In this document: piece by piece, positions 6,197 to 11,999 of the stretch
How positions within the stretch are numbered: position 1 is the stretch's first letter
How the letters are laid out: every line of letters begins with the position of its first letter
NCBI GenBank assembly: GCA_903912585.1
Contig: CAIWHY010000497.1
Span: 1 to 14,597, forward strand
Length of the DNA stretch: 14,597 bases
Direction: 5' to 3'
Source of the DNA: an uncultured Thermoleophilia bacterium
GTDB lineage: Bacteria > Actinomycetota > Thermoleophilia > UBA2241
Notes under the pieces: generated by a model
The model's input: only the letters and a program-made list of their open reading frames with translations
Database searches by the model: none
What the model was told of the DNA's origin: nothing
Position numbers and translations under genes: made by a program

Positions 6197-6568
6197 ATGG
6201 ACGAGATGAGGAACGACAGGGCAGGATCGGCGGGACAGATCGAGGTCACCTGCGCGTTCTGCGCGGGCAGGGGAACAGACCCCTTCGGGGTGATGTACGC
6301 GGGATCCACGTGCCAGGTGTGCGGCGGCGACGGCGTGCGCAGGCTCGTGCCGCCGGTGGCTGAGTGCCCGTACTGCGGGGGCACCGGGGTCTACCCCGGC
6401 TCCCGGCTCACGTGCACGAGTTGCGGCGGCGTCGGCCAGACGATGGTCCCCGAAGATGCCCTGACCTGCCCGGCGTGCGCGGGCAGCGGCCGGGCCAAGG
6501 ACGACTTCTGGCCCGATTCCCCGCTCCCCTGCGGCGTCTGCGGGGGCAAGGGCGTAGTGGCGCCGTGA
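6197..6568 (+). CDS. Free-standing DnaJ-type zinc-finger protein (six CxxCxGxG), copy 1
   Basis: 123 residues from ATG 6197. This start is chosen because GGAAGGGTGG lies at 6178-6187 and because the next paralogue also begins M-D-E; a TTG at 6149 would add a basic tail with no clear ribosome site. The protein is nearly all zinc finger: CxxCxGxG repeats at residues 19-26, 39-46, 57-64, 73-80, 91-98 and 112-119, six in all. DnaJ/Hsp40 class A proteins have four, binding two zinc ions and helping to hold unfolded clients; six could bind three. No J domain, Gly/Phe region or C-terminal peptide-binding domain is present. Similar stand-alone fingers include the thiol-redox/chaperone-like proteins of plastids. 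In this operon it probably serves GvpA folding, perhaps with the J domain on the GvpF/L protein downstream (inference). Confidence 0.88.
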   Translation: MDEMRNDRAGSAGQIEVTCAFCAGRGTDPFGVMYAGSTCQVCGGDGVRRLVPPVAECPYCGGTGVYPGSRLTCTSCGGVGQTMVPEDALTCPACAGSGRAKDDFWPDSPLPCGVCGGKGVVAP

Positions 6569-6593
6569 TCGTGGCGGGCAGCCTGTAGAGAAG

Positions 6594-6980
6594 ATGGACG
6601 AAGCAGGGAGTCGAACCGGTATGGGTACTCAGAACAAGAGCACGGCGAGCACGGCGGCACGGGTCGAGGTGACGTGCGCGTTCTGCCGGGGAACGGGTAC
6701 GTCGCGGCGCCGCACCTGCCAGGTATGCGGTGGCCGCGGCGTGCGCGCGTTACGCGCGCCGGTGGCGGGTTGCGCGGTCTGCCGGGGCACGGGGCTCACC
6801 CGCGGCTCCTCGCAGCTCACCTGCAGCGCCTGCAACGGGCTCGGGCACGTGACGATCCCCGTGGGTGCGGTGACCTGCCCGGCCTGCGGCGGCAGCGGCC
6901 GGAACCGGGAGCATCCGGATTCTCCGCTGCCCTGCGCGCGCTGTCGCGGCAAAGGGGTGGTCGCTCCCCCAAGGACATGA
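6594..6980 (+). CDS. Free-standing DnaJ-type zinc-finger protein (six CxxCxGxG), copy 2
   Basis: 128 residues, ATG 6594, 25 bases after the first copy; ATG 6621 is a possible internal start. CxxCxGxG repeats lie at residues 28-35, 42-49, 60-67, 77-84, 95-102 and 114-121. All twelve cysteines align with those of the neighbour, and shared segments include VEVTCAFC, TCQVCGG, RAPVAGC/VPPVAEC and DSPLPC.R.GKGVVAP-like ends, so the two genes arose by tandem duplication. This copy is more basic and has a shorter insert between repeats 1 and 2. It lacks a J domain. The 71 bases to the next gene contain its strong ribosome site but no evident terminator. The role is inferred to be holding or redox-protecting hydrophobic gas vesicle proteins; a purely regulatory zinc-sensing role cannot be excluded. 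Confidence 0.88.
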   Translation: MDEAGSRTGMGTQNKSTASTAARVEVTCAFCRGTGTSRRRTCQVCGGRGVRALRAPVAGCAVCRGTGLTRGSSQLTCSACNGLGHVTIPVGAVTCPACGGSGRNREHPDSPLPCARCRGKGVVAPPRT

Positions 6981-7036
6981 CGCTCTCAGCCTGGAGCACG
7001 GGCAGAGCGAAGCAGTGAGTACCGAAGGATTCAAGC

Positions 7037-7043
7037 AAGGAGG
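7037..7043 (+). promoter_or_regulatory. Ribosome binding site for a GTG-started AAA+ ATPase
   Basis: AAGGAGG at 7037-7043 lies eight bases before GTG 7052 and fixes the start, since no ATG is suitably placed. Confidence 0.75.
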
Positions 7044-7051
7044 ACGGAGAG

Positions 7052-9178
7052 GTGCCGGAAGAAGAGCCTGAGAAATCGCTGAGCCGACGCGTGGCCGAAG
7101 CGGCGCCCAAGGACGCGGGACGCGGCTTGGCGCGACTTGACCCACAGGATCTGGAGCAGCTGGGAGTCGGGATCGGCGACGTGGTCGAGGTCGCGGGACA
7201 GCGGACCACGGTCGCTCGGGCGATGCCCACGTATGCGGAGTCGCGCGGCCGCGGAGTCGTGCAGATCGACGGCATCCTGCGCGCCAATGCCGGTGCCGGG
7301 CTGGACGAGCAGGTCACGGTGCGACCGGCCGTGGTGCAGCCGGCCCGCTCGGTCCTGCTGGCACCCGTGGAGAGGAGCCGCCAGGGAGCCGGCGCACAGG
7401 CGGGGTACCTGGCCAAGCTCCTCGACGGGATCCCGGTCGTCGTGGGAGACCGCGTGCGCGTGAATCTCATCGGGACGCGGATGCAGAACTACACGGTCAT
7501 GCAGACGGCGCCGGGCGGCCCGGTGCTGATCGGCGCCTCCACGAAGGTCCGCAGCGAGGGCGACGCCAAGGGCGAGGCCGGCGCCGGCGCCGCCCCCATC
7601 ACCTACGAGGACATCGGCGGCCTGCACCGCGAGACGCAGCGCATCCGCGAGATGATCGAACTGCCGCTCAAGTACCCGGAGGTCTTCGATCGTCTCGGCA
7701 TCGACCCGCCCAAGGGCGTGCTGCTCCACGGGCCGCCCGGAACCGGCAAGACCCTGATCGCGCGCGCCGTGGCCGCCGAGACCAGCGCGCACTTCGTGCA
7801 CATCAACGGCCCCGAGGTCATCGACAAGTGGTATGGGTCGAGCGAAGCGCGGCTGCGCGAGATCTTCGACGAAGCCGAACGCAATGCACCGTCGATCATC
7901 TTCATCGACGAGATCGACGCACTGGCTCCGAAGCGCGAGGAGATGAGCGGCGACCGTCAGGTCGAACGGCGCGTCGTGGCGCAACTCCTGGCCATCATGG
8001 ACGGGCTCGAGTCGCGCGGCCAGGTGATCGTCGTCGCCGCCACCAACATCCCCAACACACTGGACCCGGCACTGCGCCGCCCTGGCCGCTTCGACCGCGA
8101 GATCGAGATCGGCGCGCCCGACAAGCGCGGCCGCGTCGAGATCCTCGAGATCCACAGCCGCGGCATGCCGCTGGCGGACGACGTCGATCTCGACAAGCTG
8201 GCGACCAGCACGCACGGCTTCGTGGGGGCCGACTTGGCTGCACTCTGCCGCGAAGCGGCGATGGGCACGTTGCGCCGCTTCCTGCCCGACGTCGACTTCT
8301 CGCAGTCGAACATCCCCTACGAGAAGCTGGAGGAGCTGGAGGTCTCGGGCGACGACTTCGCCAGCGCCCTGGGCGAAGTGGAGCCCTCGGCCATCCGCGA
8401 GGTGTTCACCGAGACGCCCGACGTGACCTGGGACGACGTCGGCGGGCTGCACGAGGTCAAGCGCATGCTTGTGGAGGCGGTCGAGTGGCCGCTCACCTGG
8501 GCGCCGTTGTATGCGCGGGCGGGCATCCGGCCGGCCCGCGGCATCATGATGTACGGGCCTCCCGGCACCGGCAAGACCCTGCTCGCCAAGGCGCTGGCTC
8601 GTGAGAGCGAAGTGAACTTCATCTCGGTCAAGGGTCCTCAGCTCCTCAGCATGTGGGTCGGTGAATCGGAGCGCGGCGTGCGCGAGGTGTTCCGCAAGGC
8701 TCGCCAGGTGGCGCCCTGCATCGTGTTCTTCGACGAGATCGACGCCCTCACGCCCCATCGCGGTGGCGGGGAAGGGGCCGCCGTCGAGCGCGTGGTCAGC
8801 CAGTTCCTCACGGAGCTCGACGGTATCGAGACCCTCAAGGGAGTGGTGGTGCTCGGAGCCACCAACCGTATCGACATGCTCGACCCGGCGCTGCTGCGCC
8901 CCGGTCGCTTCGACATCAAGGTGGAGCTGCCGGTGCCCGACGCGGAGGCTCGCTTGGCGATCCTGCGCGTCCATACGCGCAAGATGCCTCTCGCCGACGA
9001 CGTCGACGTAGAAGCGCTGGCGGCGGCCGGCGAGGGCTTTGTGGGGGCCGACATCGAGGGTCTCTGCCGCACCGCTGCGACACTGGCGATGCGCGAGTTC
9101 CTCGAGCAGCCCGACGCCGACGTCGAGACGTTCTTCGTCTCCCGGCGGCACTTCGACCGTGCTCTCGCAACCGACTGA
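7052..9178 (+). CDS. Cdc48/p97/VAT-type double AAA+ ATPase
   Basis: 708 residues from GTG 7052. Domain order is that of Cdc48/VAT: an N domain at ~1-170 with a double-psi barrel (ARLDPQDLEQLGVGIGDVVEV; RGVVQIDGILRANAG), then D1 with Walker A GPPGTGKT 227-234, Walker B IIFIDE 282-287 and arginine fingers in RRPGRF 342-347, then D2 with Walker A GPPGTGKT 502-509, Walker B IVFFDE 557-562 and LRPGRF 615-620. Both rings look catalytically intact. The D2 pore loop reads M-W-V-G near 534-537, and D1 has K-W-Y-G near 259-262. Cdc48-type enzymes thread proteins through a hexameric pore to unfold or extract them. The C-terminal tail after D2 is short and lacks the eukaryotic p97 tail. Haloarchaeal gas vesicle loci are known to lie near a cdcH gene, and some bacterial clusters have related ATPases. 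Here it sits inside the operon, between chaperone-like genes, suggesting it disassembles or remodels GvpA assemblies (inference). Confidence 0.93.
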   Translation: MPEEEPEKSLSRRVAEAAPKDAGRGLARLDPQDLEQLGVGIGDVVEVAGQRTTVARAMPTYAESRGRGVVQIDGILRANAGAGLDEQVTVRPAVVQPARSVLLAPVERSRQGAGAQAGYLAKLLDGIPVVVGDRVRVNLIGTRMQNYTVMQTAPGGPVLIGASTKVRSEGDAKGEAGAGAAPITYEDIGGLHRETQRIREMIELPLKYPEVFDRLGIDPPKGVLLHGPPGTGKTLIARAVAAETSAHFVHINGPEVIDKWYGSSEARLREIFDEAERNAPSIIFIDEIDALAPKREEMSGDRQVERRVVAQLLAIMDGLESRGQVIVVAATNIPNTLDPALRRPGRFDREIEIGAPDKRGRVEILEIHSRGMPLADDVDLDKLATSTHGFVGADLAALCREAAMGTLRRFLPDVDFSQSNIPYEKLEELEVSGDDFASALGEVEPSAIREVFTETPDVTWDDVGGLHEVKRMLVEAVEWPLTWAPLYARAGIRPARGIMMYGPPGTGKTLLAKALARESEVNFISVKGPQLLSMWVGESERGVREVFRKARQVAPCIVFFDEIDALTPHRGGGEGAAVERVVSQFLTELDGIETLKGVVVLGATNRIDMLDPALLRPGRFDIKVELPVPDAEARLAILRVHTRKMPLADDVDVEALAAAGEGFVGADIEGLCRTAATLAMREFLEQPDADVETFFVSRRHFDRALATD

Positions 9179-9184
9179 AGGAGG
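9178..9184 (+). promoter_or_regulatory. Ribosome site overlapping the ATPase stop codon
   Basis: AAGGAGG at 9178-9184 begins on the last base of the ATPase TGA (9176-9178) and lies eight bases before GTG 9193, so the downstream start is coupled to termination. Confidence 0.75.
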
Positions 9185-9192
9185 CCCGACGA

Positions 9193-10233
9193 GTGGGCGC
9201 CACCTACGTATACGGGATCATCCCCTCCGACGAGCGCGTGAGCCTGCCGGGCGCCGGGGTATCGGCCGGGCCCGGCGGCATCCACGCGGTGCCCTGCGAC
9301 GGCATCGCAGCCGTGGTGGGCCCGAGCGACAGGGACGACTATCAGGGCCTTGCCCGCGAAGACCTCGTGCAGGTCCTGCTCGAGCAGCAGCGCGTGGTGG
9401 AGGGAGTGATGGCCGCCTTCCCCGTCCTGCCCGCCAGGTTCGGCACGGTCCTGGCCGACGAGGAGCGGGTGATCGACCTGCTGACCCGCGGCCACGACCT
9501 GCTTCGCGACGAGCTCGACCGTCTGGCGGCCTGCGTGCAGATGGAGGTCGTCGTGCAGTGGGATCTCGAGCAGGTGTTCGCCGAGATCGGCCGTGACGAG
9601 AGGGTCGCGCAGGTGCGCGCGGCCGCGGCGGCCCCCGCGGCGGATACGGAGGCCTTGCGCATCCTTCTGGGCCGAACGGTGCAGACGCTGCTCGAAGAGC
9701 GCCGCGCGGCACTCGAGGAGCGTCTCCTGCCGCGCCTGCGGGAGACGGCCCGGGAAGTGCACGCCAATCCCTGCATGGACGACAAGATGGTCCTCAACCT
9801 GGCGCTGCTGGTCGACGAGCCCGGCCGTGTGCAGCTCGACGCTCTGCTGCCCGAGTTGGACGCGGAACTCGAGGGCGAACTCGACTTTCGCTGCGTGGGC
9901 CCTCTGCCGCCCTACACCTTCGCCACGCTCGAAGTCGAGGCCCCCCGGTTTGTCGACACCGAGCGCGCGCGGGGCTTGCTGGAGCTGCCGATGGAGGTCA
10001 CCGCCGGGCAGGTCAAGACAGCCTTTCGAGGCCTGGCGAGCCGGTTGCACCCCGACGTGAACCCGGATGCGGCCCACGGCGAGGAGGCGATCGCCGAGCT
10101 CGCCTGGGCCTACAAGCTGCTGAGCCGCTTCGTGGACTCTGCCTGCGAGGGGGAGACGGCGCGACTCTGCAGGCTCGATCGGGCCTCGGTGGAGCAGGCC
10201 TTGTTGTTCGACGTCCGCCGTCAGGAAGCCTGA
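9193..10233 (+). CDS. gvpF/L: GvpF/GvpL family protein with C-terminal J domain, copy 2
   Basis: 346 residues from GTG 9193, about 90 longer than a normal GvpF/L. Residues 1-250 carry the family landmarks: ATYVYGIIP at the start, C-D-G-I-A-A-V-V (35-42), LPARFGTV 79-86, DKMVLNLALLVD (197-208) and GPLPPYTF (236-243). From ~256 a J domain follows: helix I (ARGLLELP), helix II (TAGQVKTAFRGLASRL), the diagnostic HPD tripeptide at 286-288 (LHPDVNPD), then helix III (EEAIAELAWAYKLL). The HPD loop is what stimulates Hsp70 ATPase in all J proteins, so this GvpF/L can probably recruit DnaK. The last ~35 residues are an additional helix. The fusion links a GvpA-binding protein directly to the Hsp70 cycle; the missing zinc-finger half of DnaJ may be supplied by the two genes at 6197-6980 (inference). 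Confidence 0.93.
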   Translation: MGATYVYGIIPSDERVSLPGAGVSAGPGGIHAVPCDGIAAVVGPSDRDDYQGLAREDLVQVLLEQQRVVEGVMAAFPVLPARFGTVLADEERVIDLLTRGHDLLRDELDRLAACVQMEVVVQWDLEQVFAEIGRDERVAQVRAAAAAPAADTEALRILLGRTVQTLLEERRAALEERLLPRLRETAREVHANPCMDDKMVLNLALLVDEPGRVQLDALLPELDAELEGELDFRCVGPLPPYTFATLEVEAPRFVDTERARGLLELPMEVTAGQVKTAFRGLASRLHPDVNPDAAHGEEAIAELAWAYKLLSRFVDSACEGETARLCRLDRASVEQALLFDVRRQEA

Positions 10234-10256
10234 GGCGTGGACCTTACCCGGGAACT

Positions 10257-10262
10257 GGAGGG
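10257..10262 (+). promoter_or_regulatory. Ribosome site deciding between two adjacent ATG codons
   Basis: GGAGGG at 10257-10262 touches ATG 10263 and lies three bases from ATG 10266. The second ATG is therefore the better start. Confidence 0.5.
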
Positions 10263-10265
10263 ATG

Positions 10266-10658
10266 ATGGCGCAGGCTAGCCTGGAGCCCGTACGCGAAAG
10301 AGACAACGGCGGTTCGCTCGCCGACGTGATCGACGTGATCCTCGACAAGGGGCTCGTGATCAACGCCGACATCACCGTCTCGGTGGCCGGCGTGGAGCTC
10401 CTCGGCATCAAGATCAGAGCGGCGCTCGCCTCGTTCGCCACGGCGGCCCGATACGGGCTGGAGTTCCCTTCGGGGACCAACCTCGAGGGCGCCGCCTGGC
10501 AGCAGGCACAGGTCCTCAAGGAGAGCTGCCCCCAGTGCGGCAAGCAGGTCGCCGTGGACGAACTGCTCGAAAAGGAATGCCCGTGGTGCGGCTGGCAGAG
10601 CGCCCGCGCCAAGAACGCCGTCGCGGCGAAGCCGCCGCTGCCCGCTGTGGAGACCTAG
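10266..10658 (+). CDS. GvpA/GvpJ-family protein with C-terminal zinc ribbon
   Basis: 130 residues from ATG 10266 (ATG 10263 adds one Met). Residues ~17-65 are a complete GvpA fold: SLADVIDVILDKGLVINADI, then V-S-V-A-G-V-E-L-L-G-I-K-I-R-A-A-L-A-S, i.e. helix, two-stranded beta hairpin, helix, with the family's D/N-K-G and G-x-E-L-L motifs. The major shell protein is about 70 residues and ends soon after the second helix, whereas here a ~65-residue tail follows. That tail has CPQC at 88-91 and CPWC at 105-108, a classic zinc-ribbon spacing, ending in a basic/Pro tail. The tail makes this a minor GvpJ/M/S-type protein rather than the shell protein; those cap or nucleate the vesicle. The zinc ribbon could dock partners or nucleic acid (inference). 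The next gene starts two bases after its stop. Confidence 0.85.
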   Translation: MAQASLEPVRERDNGGSLADVIDVILDKGLVINADITVSVAGVELLGIKIRAALASFATAARYGLEFPSGTNLEGAAWQQAQVLKESCPQCGKQVAVDELLEKECPWCGWQSARAKNAVAAKPPLPAVET

Positions 10659-10659
10659 C

Positions 10660-11682
10660 ATGACGCCCGTCGGACTCGGTCTCAGCGGCGCCGGCGACGA
10701 GCAGGCGATGAAGCCCGTCCGCGAGCGTGGCGGCGCCCTCAACGACCTCCTCGAGAGGCTGCTCAACAAGGGCGTGGTCATCGATCTCGACATGGTGATC
10801 GGGGTGGCCGGCATCCCCTTGATCGGCGTGAGCCTGCGCGCCGCCGTGGCCGCCATCGAGACCATGATCGAGTACGGGTTCATGCAGGCCTGGGACGAAG
10901 ACACGCGCCGCTACGCCGAGCGCGAGCTGCAGCGCAAGAAGCTGGACTACGCGCCCGGCGAGACCGCCGCGCTCGAGATGTTCGGCTCGCACTGGTACGC
11001 GGACCGCATCTACCGGGCCTGGCGCCCGGGGCGTCTGTACCTCACCGATCGCCGCCTCATCCTCTACCGCAAGTCGCCGGCGGAGGTGCTCTTCGAGACG
11101 CCACTGCGGAGCATTCGCGGCATGGCGGTCGCCGAGTCGGTGCACTTCAACGGCAGGCTGGCGCCGCTCCTGCACCTGGCGCTCGACTCGGGCGAGCAGG
11201 CCGCGTTGTACGCCGAAGATCTCCCGGCGCTGGAGGCGGCGCTGCACGACCGGCTGCAGGAGATGGGTGTGCCGCTCACGCAGACGGTCAACACCTGTGA
11301 GCGCGATGCCGACGTGGCCCAGGCCTTCCCCGATCATCGTCTGCTGGCCGACGCCAAGATGTGGCGCCAGGCCCCGGGCGGAGTCGCCGAGACGACCGCC
11401 ATGTGGCAGGCCGGCTGGCTCTACCTCACCAGCGAGGGGCTGGTGTGGTGGTCCGAGAGCGAGCGGCGCGTCGCGGTGCGCATGCCGGTGGCGGACATCA
11501 TCGGCGTGGGCGTCGAGGCGCGCGACCTGGGTCCTCTGCTGGGCGCCAAGTCGGTCCTCGGCGTGCGCTATCGCGAGCGCGGCCGCCAGAAAACGGTGCT
11601 GTTCGCCGGGGAGGACCTGGAAGAGTGGCGCCGCGGGATCCGCCGGCTGGTCGTCGATCACGAGGGCGGAGGCCTGCCATGA
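10660..11682 (+). CDS. GvpA-family domain fused to two GRAM/PH-like domains
   Basis: 340 residues, ATG 10660. Residues ~26-73 are a GvpA-family domain (ALNDLLERLLNKGVVIDLDM, then G-V-A-G-I-P-L-I-G-V-S-L-R-A-A-V-A-A-I-E-T). It shares the leader KPVRERxGG with the preceding gene, so the GvpA parts are tandem paralogues. A charged hinge (~78-97) follows, then two repeats of a beta-rich unit: ~99-200, with W-R-P-G-R-L-Y-L-T-D-R-R-L-I-L-Y, and ~225-332, with W-Q-A-G-W-L-Y-L-T-S-E-G-L-V-W-W. The pattern 'a.G.LYLT..rLil', followed by an arginine/hydrophobic strand and a C-terminal helix, is that of GRAM/bacterial PH-like domains, which bind lipids or proteins. The GvpA domain could insert in or cap the shell while the GRAM-like units bind something outside. 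The stop overlaps gvpK (ATGA). The GRAM assignment is by pattern, not search. Confidence 0.82.
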   Translation: MTPVGLGLSGAGDEQAMKPVRERGGALNDLLERLLNKGVVIDLDMVIGVAGIPLIGVSLRAAVAAIETMIEYGFMQAWDEDTRRYAERELQRKKLDYAPGETAALEMFGSHWYADRIYRAWRPGRLYLTDRRLILYRKSPAEVLFETPLRSIRGMAVAESVHFNGRLAPLLHLALDSGEQAALYAEDLPALEAALHDRLQEMGVPLTQTVNTCERDADVAQAFPDHRLLADAKMWRQAPGGVAETTAMWQAGWLYLTSEGLVWWSESERRVAVRMPVADIIGVGVEARDLGPLLGAKSVLGVRYRERGRQKTVLFAGEDLEEWRRGIRRLVVDHEGGGLP

Positions 11683-11999
11683 TCGACGTCGACGAGGGCA
11701 ATCTCAAGCAGGGGCTACTGGGGCTTGTCATCGCCCTGGTGGAGATTATCGAGGACGCCTTGTCGACGCAGGCTTTTCGGCGCGTGGAGAGTGGGCACCT
11801 GACCGAAGCCGAGATGGAGCGCCTGGGCGAAGCTCTTTCCGACCTGCACGTAGCTCTCGCGCAGATCAAGGAGGAGCACGGCGTGACCGACGCTGTGGCG
11901 CAGGTCAGAGACGGCCTCGACGAGTTGGTGGACGAGGTGGTCGACCGCATGATCAATCCCGAGCGCTGGCGCGAGGAAGTAGCCGCCAGGGAAGATTGA
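11679..11999 (+). CDS. gvpK: GvpK gas vesicle protein
   Basis: 106 residues from ATG 11679, which has GGAGG at 11668-11672 and overlaps the preceding stop; the frame is open further upstream but that part is out of frame with the GRAM-fusion gene and is a shadow. The protein fits GvpK: G-N-L-K-Q-G-L-L-G-L-V-I-A-L-V-E-I-I-E-D near the start, then F-R-R-V-E-S-G-x-L-T-E-A-E-M-E-R-L-G-E-A-L-S-D-L, and a final acidic helix. GvpK is essential in characterised systems as one of the minor proteins needed early in assembly. It is small, acidic and fully helical. It separates the two GRAM-containing genes, and the next gene begins at the base after its stop. Confidence 0.94.
   Translation: MIDVDEGNLKQGLLGLVIALVEIIEDALSTQAFRRVESGHLTEAEMERLGEALSDLHVALAQIKEEHGVTDAVAQVRDGLDELVDEVVDRMINPERWREEVAARED

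Noticed and set aside
7031..9151. A 706-codon open frame on the minus strand across the ATPase gene
   Set aside because: It is the antisense shadow of the Cdc48-type gene. Its translation has no recognisable domain, it begins within the downstream gene's ribosome site region, and such long antisense frames are common in GC-rich DNA.
8638..10077. Long minus-strand frame across the ATPase and GvpF/L copy 2
   Set aside because: Antisense to two firmly identified genes; the translation is Arg/Ser/Pro-rich low complexity with no domain.
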